From Whalleya microplaca (taxonomy: Eukaryota > Ascomycota > Sordariomycetes > Xylariales > Xylariaceae): a stretch of DNA of 64,000 nucleotides. The stretch spans positions 417,200-481,199 of the forward strand of contig MU385751.1 in NCBI GenBank assembly GCA_022497155.1, read 5' to 3'. The notes under the pieces are model-generated. The model searched no databases and was not told the DNA's origin. It saw nothing but the letters and a program-made list of their open reading frames with translations. The position numbers were made by a program, and so were the translations under genes. Below are positions 37,823-50,600 of the stretch, one piece after another (positions within the stretch are counted from its first letter, which is position 1; each line of letters opens with the position of its first letter).

Positions 37823-39910
37823 TCAAGCCTGCGCAGATGCCGCATCTGCTATAATGACTGCGCTTGCCTTTTCACTGAGCATGAAGATAGAAATTAATGG
37901 GAATGTCCCTGGTGTATTAGGGAAGGCGGACATATCCACAACACGTAAGTTCTTGACCCCGCGAACACGGAAATTAGAGTCGAGCACGGCAAGAGGATCG
38001 TTGTCACCTCCGATAGTAGCTGTGCCTGCAGCATGGTGTCCGTATGCCTCATCACGGACATACTGCCTGATCTGATCCTGAGAACTGATGGCTGGTCCTG
38101 GGTAGACTTCATGGGTAGTACCGTTAAAGCCAGGTATAGAATTAAAGATCTTGCGTGTGAACTCGATACCATCAACTAGCCCCTGAACATCCTCGTCGCC
38201 ACCATCAGTGAAGTATTCGAAATTGATTTCCGGTACATCTTGCGGATCGGAACTCCGTAGCGTTATAGTGCCTGCCTTGTTGCGAGAGTGTGATTCTGAG
38301 ACTGTGTATGTGAACACGTTTCCAGCGGTCAGTACACCGGTCTGGTTAACGTATGGAGGCAGATGGCCAAGAACTCCCGATGAAGCACCGTACAAGATCA
38401 GATCACGTTCGCCACGAGGGGCGACACTCGACGTGGATAGAACGAATTGGTAGAAGCCTAGGGTCGAAAACGGGCCGGAGCCATTCTTCTGCCACACCTC
38501 GTAGCATGGGTCGACCGTGCCTCCCGGGGGAATTTGGCAATCTTCAAAGAGGGTAAAGTTATTTGCAAACTCTTGGATAACACCGACTTCGTAGTGGTCT
38601 CGGAGGTTTTTGCCCACTCCTGGTAAGTCGACAAGTACCGGGATGTTATGCTTATTCAATTCGCTAGCAGGACCAATACCGCTGAGCATCAGCATCTGAG
38701 GGGTATTGAAGGTGCCACCTGACAAGATAACTTCGCGTTTTGCGGTAGCAGTTCGAGGTATTCCGGTGTTGTTCTTAGTATAGCGAGGGTCAGCTTTATA
38801 AACGCTCCGGCCCTCGAGGTACTCGACCCCTGTCGCTTGCAGATTGTCGTCTATCTGTACTTTGGTGACGAGGCTGTCGAAACGAACAGTCAACGGCAGG
38901 CCCCTCGCAACACCCGAGTTAACTCTAGATCCGGCAGAATATCTTCTGCCTTGTTCATCCTTCTTGAACGAGATTTGGTATACGTCATTCTGGAAGTCGC
39001 GATCAGGGAGAGGCTCGTTGATGTCCTTCTTCGCAATGACGTCAAAGTCGGTACTGGTGCTCCTGTTTGTGTACCCAAAGGCAGCAGCAGAGCCTTGAGC
39101 TACTGCAAGAATCTGCGGCTCATTCTCAAAAAGGGTCTTGTCACCACGACCGACGGGTTGGTATCCAGAAAATCCATGACCCGGTGTTCCAGGGGGCAAG
39201 AACAGGTTGCGCTCCAGGTTTTCAAAGTACGCTAGCATCTTGTCGCTTGCCCAGCTCTCATCACCAGTCTGGTCCACAACTACAGAATCAGGAGTCAGAT
39301 GCTGCTCTTTCTAGATAGCCTGGAGACATATTGGAGTTTTCGACTCCCCGAGATACTTCAATAAGGAGTGTTTGCTCCAGATAGGTGAATGGATGAGTGT
39401 ATGCTACTTACTGTTGTTCCAGTCCCAGTCTGACGGCCTCACCACAAGTCCTCCGTTATGCGTATCGCAACCCCCTAGCGTGCCTGCTCGGGGGTACCAA
39501 ACTCCAAGCTGGGTCGAGCCTTCAGGAGGGTCTAGTCCGATCCAGTACCCTCCCTCCGGCTTTTCCCATACCAACTTGTCGTTCCGCGCAGACTGCGTGT
39601 CATTGCTATAGTTCTTCACGTAGAACCACCAGCCTTGTTCTTCATCCCACTGAGCTTGGCCAATCAAGGCTGGGACCTGTTGGCTTGGTTTCGAAGTGTG
39701 ATTTTGGCCTGCTTCGAGAAGGAGGACGGAATAGCCCGCTTCAGCGAGGTTGACCGCCAGAGGGCCGCCTCCAGGTCCGGATCCGACAACGATGTAATCG
39801 AACTGGTCACCTTCCCCAGTCTCCGCAGAGCTTGGATATGAGGGAGCGGAGAGCGCGAAGGATGCGTAGAGGGAAAGAGTGCCCAAGAGGGCGGTAGTTG
39901 GGGACAGCAT
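37823..39910 (-). CDS. Secreted GMC-family FAD oxidoreductase
   Basis: Exons 39910-39412 and 39279-37823 give 651 residues; intron 39411-39280 (132 bp) has GTAAGT and TGTAG ends. A signal peptide (1-21, ending ALSAPS) indicates secretion. The FAD motif YIVVGSGPGGGPLA (about 39-52) is intact and followed by the ADP-binding LLLEAGQ. Many N-glycosylation sequons are present. The GMC signature around SGGTFNTPQMLMLSGIGP is present. The C-terminal catalytic motif is GHHAAGT with His582 at the expected position. The usual second His or Asn, ten residues before the Glu of the C-terminal S-E-K, appears to be Phe626 (PGTFPLISIF). The family includes glucose, aryl-alcohol and choline oxidases; the substrate cannot be told. 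It is the last gene before the transposon block. Confidence 0.9.
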
Positions 39911-40440
39911 GATGAAGAGACAAGCCTGATGATTCCAGGACAGAATCGGAAATCAGTGACCTCAAACTCCTTGAGATCTGAGCATATCGACAGACAAGTA
40001 TAAATATATTATATACTTGAACATCTTCCTCTAGACATTACGTTATAGTTTGATTCCCACATTGCGATGATGATGCCAAGATATACTAGTCTCCGACAGC
40101 GACATCGCATCCTTCAACAGGGATAAAAGCAAGAGGCATAACCTGCCCTAAAAAGGGTACGCTCTTGACCAGTGCTTGTTCACTGCGCTAAACAGGGTCT
40201 TCTTTTCAGAGCTATCCCTCTAAACACTCATGCAGAGTTGGTATAGTCAAGGCCAAGAATACTAGTACAGGAGAGGGGTATAGTATCTTTACTTAATACT
40301 ACAGTAAAATTTTGCTTACCCATGACAAGCGTCGTCCAGAATGCTACATTAATTTCCCTCCACAGCTCTACCCCGTGAGGACAAAAGTCCCACCAATCAG
40401 AAGAGAGGATCCTCGATAAGCTCATCGTTATACGAGTATG
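39911..40440. other. Intergenic: GMC gene promoter
   Basis: Presumed promoter of the secreted GMC oxidoreductase, ending at the left arm of a MITE-like element. A 65-codon minus frame at 40425-40228 has no recognisable product and may be chance. Confidence 0.45.
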
Positions 40441-40946
40441 AATTTTCGGCCCACCTAGAATTCCCTCCCCTATTTCCTAAACTTCCCTCCTATTTACTTA
40501 AGACAGGGCTATTATACGCTGACATAGATACCCAGCCAGACTAGTACGGAAATTAATGTCGGGTAATGTCGATCCGTATAAATTTAATATACCGAGCTAA
40601 ATAGTTGTTTTATATTTTATTATAAATATAATTATAACTTTTTTTAATATTATATTTTAAAGCTATTTATAATAAAAGCTTATTTATTATAAAGTAAATA
40701 AATAAATAAGCTTTTTTAATAACTTAATAATTATTTAAGCTTATATTATTAAATAAAAATATAACATTTTATATACGCGTAAACGGAATAATTATAAAAA
40801 TATAATATATAATAAGTGTTTTTAACGCGTAAATACGTAAGTATATATACGCAGTGTTAACATTTTATCTATATATTAATTTTATATAAGTGGAGAGAAG
40901 GGAAGTTTAGGAAAAAAGGGAGGGAATTCTAGGTAGGTCGTGAATT
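40441..40946. mobile_element. MITE-like inverted-repeat element (about 506 bp)
   Basis: Imperfect inverted repeats flank a very AT-rich centre. The left arm (about 40441-40500) contains CCTAGAATTCCCTCCC and CCTAAACTTCCCT; the right arm (about 40888-40946), read on the minus strand, contains the same blocks in the same order. Most differences between arms are C/T or G/A, as expected after RIP. No transposase frame is visible inside, so it would be non-autonomous. A target-site duplication was not clear. Confidence 0.7.
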
Positions 40947-43702
40947 TTAATACTTGCATGAGCAGCTTACTTGGATTTCACTAGTCCGGGTCGGCTAAGG
41001 TATGTGTTGGCAAAATTACAGCATATCTAGGTACTTCATGCAGGTTGATGATCTGATAAGATTAGATTATGAGTTCGAGGCAGGTACCTGCCTACATAAA
41101 GTCTGGATCCACTAATGAAGAAACCTGGCGACCCTTAAAATTGAATAACTTGTCTTAGGCAGTTAGTTTGCATGTCCTGTGATATGTTGCTTATTAGGTC
41201 TCAGGAATCAGAGACAAAGATGAAGAAAAGTTATCTAATTACAGTGAACTAATGTTGCTTATGAGGTCAGCTAGAAATGGTGGAGCCACATGCAGCAAGT
41301 AATTGAGCCCTGGCAATTCAGCCTCTAGCTGGATGACTGACTGAGACTTGCAACAGCTAAAAAGTGAATAGATCAAAGTACATAGTAAGGTTTGAATTGC
41401 TACCTCTACTTGGTAGCTGCCGAGGTCTGAGAAAAGGTGGTATAATATACGAGCTCAAGACAACGGAGCGCGACTAGTAATAAGTGCGCATTGGCCTCCT
41501 AAGCTACTTATCCCGTAAGGTTAGTCCTACTGCAACAGGGGTAGCTACTGTATGCACATGCATAGTAGTATGTATTCCTACTCACCTGCTCATTAAGTAG
41601 ATAGATCGAACCACAACGTACGTCCTGAGACAATCATCCGGCAGACGTGCTATTACATTGCGGTAGCGTAGTATTCCTAGGTACACACACAGCTAGGTAT
41701 AGGGACTAATGGGTTTAACCGGATCTTGGAAAAAGACCCGAGGTTTAAACTGCTTAAACTGTTAACCAATTACTCGAAAACTATAGTGCATGTTTATATA
41801 ATAATAATACTTAAATGATATAAATTAAGTTATTTAGTATATTTTTAAAGGACTAAGTATATACGCTTAACATATGTTAAAAAAGTCGCCATTATTACGG
41901 GGTATACGCTTATAAAAAACAGGGCTTAAAATTTAGCTATATTATTAGTAAAATTATTAACATAAAAAAAAAGGAAAGGAAAAAATAAGCCTAATAAGGC
42001 CTGCTAAAAATCACTATATATATAAAGTGAGGTAGCTTAATTATTTAAGTTATTATAGCGTTTACGTACCTCACTTAATCTTAATTTTAACCTTAGTTTT
42101 AACTAGTCTCGATTCGGCCGTAACAGCCATTGTGATTTTTTTAATTAATTAAAAATAATTATATTTATTATAAAGTGATATTATATTAACATTATCATAT
42201 TAAAGTAACACTTTAATAACTTGAAACTGCTTTTAAATAACTATATAACGGAGGGCTTTTATAAAAGTGTTATAATAAACACATAAACTAACGATATATC
42301 GAAGTGAGAAAACTTATATAACTTACACTATTTATTTATACGTAGTTAAACCTCCCTTAAAGTCCTTAAACTTAATATTTATTTTATATAGCCGATAACT
42401 ATTATTCCGTTTAAATATTAAGCGTTTATATAAAACAAAGTAACTAGTAATAATATTTATTAACGTCCGGTATATATACTTAAATACATAACGCCTTATG
42501 GCGTATAAAAACGGCTAAAGTACCGAAGTAAAGCTAGCGTTTCGCGTAACATAAGAAATTCGCATAATGACTTATTAAATATAAATATTATAACGTGAAA
42601 TTAAAGGCATCATGCTATTTTACATGTATATAAATAGCGATTATACATAAGTTTATATCATAATAGTCCTCGCGATATAAGCTTAAAAAAAGACATTTAT
42701 CGTAAATTTAATCCAGTGGTTAATATTAATAATCGTGATAAAGACATAAAAATATATTATAATTAAATATAAAACGTAAAAAGCGAAGTGTTATATAATA
42801 CGAAAAATAAAAATGCTTATTAATGTGATAACACTTATTAAAGGCAGTATAATTAAAAAATAACTATGGTTTAACTTAAATAATAATTAAATAAAGGCGT
42901 AAAAACACTTTATATTTTTAAAAAATAACATTTGACTTTTTAAAAAAGCAGTTGCTTATTATAAACTAAAAAGTTAAAACTATTTACATGGTTAATAAAC
43001 ATAGCCTCGTTTTAAAGAAAAACTAATCTTTAGTATAAAACTCGGTAATAATTTTAACTTTCATGTTTTCGGTAAGCTAGCTTTATATTTAATATAAGAA
43101 AAAACATATAATAAAAAGTAAAGCTAGTTAATTTAAAACTTCGGCGGGGAAAATAAAGTTATGGTGTGAAATAAACTTTTTTCGCTATTTTTATTATAAG
43201 TTATTAAAAAACTAAAACTTAAGTTTTAACGTTTTATTTAAAGTTATTAAAGCTAAGTCTCGCGGCTAATATAAGCTATTATATATTAAAACGCATATCG
43301 TGTTTAAGGTTTATAAATAAAATATTTTCCTTTTTAATTTTAAATACGTCCGTATAATTTATTAGTGTTAAATATATATCGCATTATATAAAACGAAGTG
43401 AGTTATAATATTTTCACTTTAATTAACTTAATTATATAATTATTTACTAACGGTATTATTATTACTTAATGTAATTTAATATAAGTACCGATGAAATTTA
43501 ATAAAAATTATAAGCTATTAAACATAAAAAATTAAAACAAATTATAAATATAGCGAGATTATAAAAGTATTTTTTTTAAAAAAAAACTTAGATATATATA
43601 TATTATTTGCTTTTTATAATAAGCTTTATTTTAAGCTATTAGTTACTCTTTTTATAACGTAACTTTAACCTTAAAAGTTAAGTTACTCACGCGACTATTG
43701 TA
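40947..43702. other. AT-rich, RIP-like transposon debris, no gene
   Basis: The first ~750 bp (to about 41700) are of ordinary composition and unrecognised. From about 41700 the sequence becomes extremely AT-rich with frequent TA dinucleotides, and every frame is broken. No transposon protein motif was found by eye in this part. Confidence 0.55.
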
Positions 43703-43990
43703 ATAGGCTGTGCCGTAGTGAGGAATATCGGCGATTATAAGCCGATATAATAACATAGCTCTCGAGAGCTAGTATAAATGCTCTCGAGCTATGCCGATAT
43801 ACCTATAAAAGGCCGTTACGCTAAGATGTAATTTTGTGATGCCAAATAAGTATTTATTTTCTAACTAAAGAAAAAAAGAAAATCAAGAAGGTATATCGGT
43901 ATAGCTTAAGAGCATTTATATTAGCTTTCGAAAGCTGTGCTACTATATCGGCTTATAATCGCCGATATTTCCTATTACGGTATAGCCTAT
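43703..43990. mobile_element. MITE with 102-bp terminal inverted repeats, TA target
   Basis: The left arm 43703-43804 and right arm 43990-43889 are inverted copies of equal length (102 bp) around an 84-bp centre. Both begin ATAGGCT on their own strand and share AATATCGGCGATTATAAGCC and a TCGAGAGCT/TCGAAAGCT palindrome. The arms differ mainly by transitions. Both ends are flanked by TA, as for Tc1/mariner-type insertions. There is no coding capacity, so it is a non-autonomous element or a foldback remnant. Confidence 0.85.
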
Positions 43991-46900
43991 TATATTATTT
44001 CTCCTTTTACTTTTTTACGCGATTATATTACGTCCTTTATACCCGAGCGTAAAATATATATAAATTCCCGTTAATTATTAGCTTTTTTAGCTATTAATTA
44101 TTTATTTTATTATTAATTAAGGCCGGTTTAAAAAATAATAAAAAAGTATTTTTATAAAAAAATTCTTTTATTATAAGAGTTTTTAATTTTATGTTATTAT
44201 TAACTAATCGAGTATAAAATAAACGCGCGTAAAATTAAAGCTCGATTTCTGTTTTTAATTAGTTTTTTATTTAGTAATTAAATTTATTTTTAAATTAATA
44301 AATCGATTCCCGCTTTTAATTAGTTTATGCGCGTAATTAATATAATATATAATTAGCTTTTATAATTAGCCGCGCGATTAATTCTCTCTTAAAGTCGCTT
44401 AAATATTCCGGGCCTTTTTCTCGAAATTCCTTTTTTCCTTTTTTCTTTTTTTAAACTATTTATAAATAAGGATTTATTTCTTTAATTATTTACTTTATTT
44501 TTTTGTTTTTTAATTTTCCAATTTTCTAATTTTCTAATTTTTTAATTTTTTAATTTTTTTATTATTTAAGTTATTAATATATTCTTTTATAATAATCCCG
44601 TAACGCGTCTTTTCTTTTTTACCGCTATTTTTATTTATTTTCGCTTTTGCTGCTACCGCTATATTTTTGTTTTATTTTTTTCCGGCTTTACTGCTTTTAG
44701 TAAGCCGCCCGTTCGCGTTATTTTTATAGCTTTTTTTTTTTTACGTGTTATATTTTATATTACTTTTATATCGGCTATATAGCTAAAAATCTTTCCGCCT
44801 TTTATTCCGATTAAATTTATAAGTTTTTTTTTTTTAGTTTTAAAATATTTTAAATATAATACTGACTATATTTAACTATTTATAATATACAGTATATAAA
44901 ATATACTAAAAGTTATAATTGCCTTATTATAAGTTACTTTTCGTTTTTTTATTTAAATATTATTTTTTAACCCTGTTTTATAGTTACTTACGGGTACTAA
45001 AATTTGTTTTTTCGCTATTATTTTAATAGAAGTTTATCGAGTTTATAATAGCTCGAATTTTAGTAAATTATTTTCTCCCGTTTTTTTATAGTACTCCCGT
45101 TATTTATTTTTTTTATTTAGTTTTTATTGCCGCCTAAAAGTCGGCCGGAATATAAGCGTAATACGCTATTAATATTACTATATATCTCGAGCGTATTAAA
45201 ATAAGCGCTATAGTTTTAAGCCGGGCTAAAGCTTAGTAATAGTAAAAATAATATATAAGTTTTTACTTTATTTTTCCGTAATTTTTTTTAACTTATATAT
45301 TATATAGAAATAGTTTATAACCGCGTTTAGGGAAATCGCTTACCCGCTCGAGCGTATCGTTAATAATATTAGCGATATTACGGCTATTATACGTTTTATA
45401 ATAAATAACGCTAAGCCCGCTACTTATATACATACTTTTGTTTCCGGTTTTTTTTTTGGCCCGTTCCGCCTACCCCTATTATTTTTATAAATTTCTCGCT
45501 TAAGTACGGCTCGCGTAATTTTTGCCCGTACGTTTTTTTTACTTCCGTTAATATTTTTTGCTATAGCTATAGCCGCCTTTTTAAATTCTTTCCCGTAAAA
45601 ATAAAAAAAAAACAATAAATATAAAAAAAAAAGACAATAAAAAAAACAAACTAAATTATTAACTCCCGGCTAATATAAATATGCCGCTCGATTAGATTTA
45701 TTACGTTTTTCGGTCAGTTTTATAATAATTTTAGTTATCGATTTATTAAAAAAAATTATATAAATAAAAGTAGTTATTTATTATTTATTTGGGAGTAACG
45801 TTTACGTTACTTATAATAATAAAAGATTTATAATTTCCCGTAATATTTTTTTATTTTATTTATATCCTTTTATTTTTATATTTTATTAGTAATTTATTAG
45901 TTTTATAAATGCCGCGCGAGCGTAACTTTTGCCCTTTTCTTTATATTAATTTCTTTAAGTCTATTATTTATTTTTATATCGCTGTAATTTTCTTTAAAAT
46001 AGTTTATTATTTCGGTATTTTTTAAATATTTAAATAATTCCTATATTAAAGCTATATAGCTTACTTACTTTACTAATATTTATTTAGTTTTTTCTCGCCC
46101 CTTTCGCTTAATAATTACTCGAATAATTTCTTTTACTTACTACTTTATTTTTTCCTCTCTTTTTTTATTAACTATAAAAAGAGGTTATATATTTTCGTTT
46201 TTTTAAAAAAATAAGGGATTATTTTTTATGCAGCAAATAAACTCGATATAAAACTAATTATATATTCCTTTCGGTATATTTAATTTTATAACTTAAAAGC
46301 TAATAATACGCGTTATTTTATATTTAATATATAATTATACCAGCTTTTATAAAAGTTAAGGTATAAAAATATTTTTAAACGTTAACTATATTTTATTCCT
46401 TATTTGGAATTACTTTATAAAAAATCGCTATTTATTAGCTACGTTTTTTTATTATTATTACGTAATTATTATTACAGCTTATATAAATTTTATCGCTTTT
46501 TTTAAACATTAAATAAAAGCTTTTACCCGTACGCGCGGTTCGGAAATAAGTTCCGGAATATATTCTATTATTAAAATAAATTTTACGTAATATTTATAAA
46601 ATATAAAAAAGAAACTTAGCCTTATTATAATAACATTTTAATTATTAATTATAAATATTACTCCCGATAATAATAAGCTTTATTTAAATTAAATATATAA
46701 TATAAACGTTTAAAAATATACTAATATTTTTTAATTTGCTTATTTAATAATTTTATTAGTTTCCGGATAAAATATAATTAATAAACGTTACTTTATTTTT
46801 ACTAATAAATAAAGCTATTTTTAAAACCGCCTTATTTAATTAGATTTTTTATTACTAATTATAGTATAGGAAAAACTATAATACCTTTAATAATAGTTTA

Positions 46901-47472
46901 TAAACCGTTCGATATATATTTCCGCCTCTATCGAAATTATAGCTTTTAATACGACCTACTTTTTTAATCAATTAAAAATTACTATTATAAAAATAAGGTC
47001 TTATTCGGAAATAGTTAGTAAATTGGTTATAAAATCGATAAATAGCTTATTATAAAATCGATCCGGGATAAGTAACAGTTTTAAAAACCCTTTTTTTTAG
47101 TTATGTTATACCGTTTTTCTCCTATAAATATTGTAATTTTTATAAAAACGTTTTATAAACGCCGATATTTTAGGCTAATAAAATATTCTCAAAAGTATTA
47201 TTAATATATTTTCTTTTTCCGAATGCTTTACTAAATATAAATTATAAGTATTTTATATTAAAGTAGTATAAAATAGTTTTTAATTAAAGATTTAAATATA
47301 CTCGCGAAAGTATAATTAATTTTTATTATCGATATTATATTCCGATAATAATATTTTTATATTTAAATTTTTAAGAAATATTTAGTTCTTTTAAGTTACC
47401 GCCTTTATTACTCGCGCGTAATTCGGGGTTTTCGCTACCTTTATATCCTATAGTAATTATAGATCTTTATAT
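43991..47472 (-). pseudogene. RIP-mutated Ty3/gypsy pol remnant, integrase part
   Basis: On the minus strand near 47062-46860 a frame reads LFIDFITNLLTISE, stop, DLIFIIVIFN, stop, LKK, stop, VVLKAIISIEAE, which matches the start of the gypsy integrase core. Stops fall where Gln, Trp or Arg codons would be expected, the RIP signature. The rest toward 44 kb is too decayed to assign by eye. The fragment is the downstream half of the same pol whose RT lies at 61.3-62.1 kb; the element at 47473-60582 separates them. Confidence 0.65.
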
Positions 47473-47699
47473 TGTCTTGGGACAGGGTGTCGGGGTAAAG
47501 GAGGTGCCACTTTATGGCTTAACTGATCGGAAGTAATCGAAGTAACGAAACAAAAGAGTCACTTATAACGGCGATTAATCGAAAGGAGAGATATGTTTAT
47601 TATCGGCGACAAAACTATCTGAGCTATATATATTTTATTTAAAAGTAAAAAAAAAAAACAAGCGATATATATATGTTACGGCATATTAGCCCTATAACA
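47473..47699 (-). repeat. 3' LTR of the large retroelement
   Basis: This 227-bp copy is the less mutated of the pair; it keeps GGGACAGGGTGTCGGGG at its + strand left end. It aligns with 60356-60582 without gaps as read by eye, the differences being transitions. A purine-rich tract (minus strand, AGGAAAAA) lies just before it, as expected for the polypurine tract. Confidence 0.85.
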
Positions 47700-50600
47700 T
47701 TTTTCCTAAATTTTATTATAAATGTCCTTATTATAAGAAAATTTAATTGATTAATATAAACGTAAAAAGCATTTATTTTATTTATTTTTTAAAAGCTTTC
47801 GCTTTAAGCTTAACTATTTTTTTTTATTTAGTTTTATATATTTTCTAATAAACTTATGTCGTCTTATATATTTTAATCGATTAAATTTAGCAAAAAAAAA
47901 AGTTTTCTGTCGATTAATAATAGTTATACGTCTTTTGTAATTTGCTTAACTATTTTATTCTATAAAAAAAGTAAGCTATAGTTGTTTTTTTAGCGTAATA
48001 AATTTATCTCTTACTTATTTATATAGAATATAAGCCTTTCTATTTCGATAAATAGTTTTTTGTCGTTTTTTTAAAAAAAGTTAATGTTAATCGAAATTTA
48101 AAAGACTTATATAAGCTTTATATAATTTAGGCTAACGTCGGGATATTTTTTTCGCTTAAAATAAGCTGGAAGCAAAAATAAGCTTAAATTCGGGTTTTCG
48201 TTCTAGTTTATTAAAGCTATCGGGTTAATTCATAACCCTATAAGCTACTATTTGCTTTATTTTTATAATCTAGCTTTTTATTTCTCGTTTTTTATTAATA
48301 AAATAAAGATTTTTATAAAGGCAAAAAAATGTAATAGGGAAACAAAAAAAGCGAAAGATTAAATAAGGTACCTAAAAGCTATAATTAAACCTATCCTGCT
48401 ATTATATTATTTAAATAAATTTAATATAAGCAAAAACTATATTATTTTATTAGACTTAAACTTAACATAATTGATTAAAAATAGCCCGAGCTTTTTTTTT
48501 ATTACAAATACTTATAAAATTAAACGAAAAGGTAATGTAAGTTCTTACTAATATAATAATTAAAAAAAAGTAAAAGCTATTTTTTTTTAACGTTAGTAAC
48601 TATAAAATTATATAAATATATAAATGCCGTTAATATAAAGAACCGGAGATTATTTAAGACAATCCGAAAAAAAAACTAGTCGTTAATTTAAATAATCCCT
48701 TAATTAAGCTTTATAGTAATCCTAAAATAAACTTCCGTCTTAACAAGTTTTTCCTTAAAAATAGCAACATTTATTTAAATTATAGCAGCTATAAAAGTAG
48801 TGTCGTAATATTAACGCTTATAGTAAGCAAAAAAAATATTATATAAACTTAATGCTTTATTTATTTTTTATTTGTTTTTATTATAACTAAAAGGGGCGTT
48901 TCGATTAAAAATAACTTTAAATACTTTATCGCTTTTAACTAATAAGAAATCTGTTTCTAAAAAATCGATAATTTATTTAATCTTTTGCCTTAAATATTAT
49001 AGCCTGTTTTTAGTCTAAGGTTTAAGTTTATATATTTTAATAAAAAAGCCGCGAAATTAATTAATAATATAAAAGTTAATATTAGCTGCTATAATAAATA
49101 TATTAAAATCTAAAAAGAGAAACTACTTTCGTAAAAGCGAATTAATAAGTAAGGTTATTCCAGCCTTATATTTAAGGTCGGAATTAGCCGCAAACTTAAT
49201 TTCAGCCTCGTCTTTAAGTATAGCCTTAAACTTAATATTAGCTTTTAAAGCAAGCTTAATATTTTTACGGGCCGCTTAATTAACTTTCTTATTTTTGTTC
49301 CGGTTTTTATACCTATTTTTCCTCTTTTTAAGTAACTTTTTAAATTATAATAACTATAACGACATTTTAATATATAAAAAATAAAGTTTAAAATATAATA
49401 TTATAGCGATAAATTAATATAAAGTTATAAAAGAACTTAACTAATTAATTAAAAATAATAAAGAGAAAAAGCAAAAAATTAATAAGTAGTTAGGTAAAAG
49501 TTATTAGTAAGTTGGTATAAAAAAAACTTTTCTATATTAAGTTTTAATTTATAATAAATAAAAGTAAGTTAAAAAATCCTTCCTATTTTTAATTAGTCGT
49601 TTAAATTTATAATAGGCTAAATATTAAATATAGTAGGGCATTTAAGTTATTATTGCTAATTTTAAAAGTCGGCTTACTCGATCTAGCTTTAGTACGTTTT
49701 TTAGACTGCTTATTATACCCTTTATTTATTTTATCCTTATATTTTATACCCTTTCTTTTTTTTAATAATTATTAATTTAATTATTTGTTTTTTATTTTTG
49801 CTTTATAATATTTATTTAATTAATTATTTGTAATTATATCGTAAGGCTTATTATTATATAAAAGGCAGAAAAAAAAAGAACTCCTTTTATTAAGTCTTTA
49901 TATAAGTCGTTTATTTCTCTCTCCTTTATAAAAAGTCCTACGTCTGGGAGTTAAATCCTTTATTATAATAGCGTTAATCGAAAGCTAAATAACCTTAAAC
50001 GCTTTTATCGGGTTATAATAGTTTATTAAAATTTAATAAATATTTAAGATAAAACGCGTATCGGCAATCCTTCTTTTAAAACTCGTAAAATAAGTATTAA
50101 GCTCCCGCTATTTAATCGAGTAAAATTTTATTAAAATAACTTTAATTTCCGTAATTTTCTTTTTTAACTTCCTTATTCCGTTTTATTTTATTATCGCTTC
50201 TTTTTTGAAATAAGTAAATCGGTTATATAAATAGCTAAGGACTTTTATCGTCTTTTTTTTTATCGATTTATACCCTAGCGTTAAACTCCTTTCGCGTTTT
50301 AGGTTTGCCGTTTTTAAGCGATCGAAAACTCCTAGCTTAATAGTAAAAAACGTTAATCGCGTTTTTAATTCTTATTTTAATATTAAATTTAGTTACCTTA
50401 ATTTAAAAATTAATAAAAATAAGCTACTTTTATTTTGGAAAAATAATATAAGCCGCTACCTTTTAAAAGCTAATATAATAAATAAGTTTATTCGGATAAA
50501 ATTTTTTCTTATCTAATATATATAATTTTTATTAATTAATATAAAATAATTCGATTGGTAAAAATTAAACTCCTTAATAGTTTTAAAAAAGGTCGGTATT

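Noticed and set aside
45424..45615. 63-codon minus-strand frame in the AT-rich block
   Set aside because: Lys/Asn/Ile-rich translation of RIP-mutated DNA; no domain.
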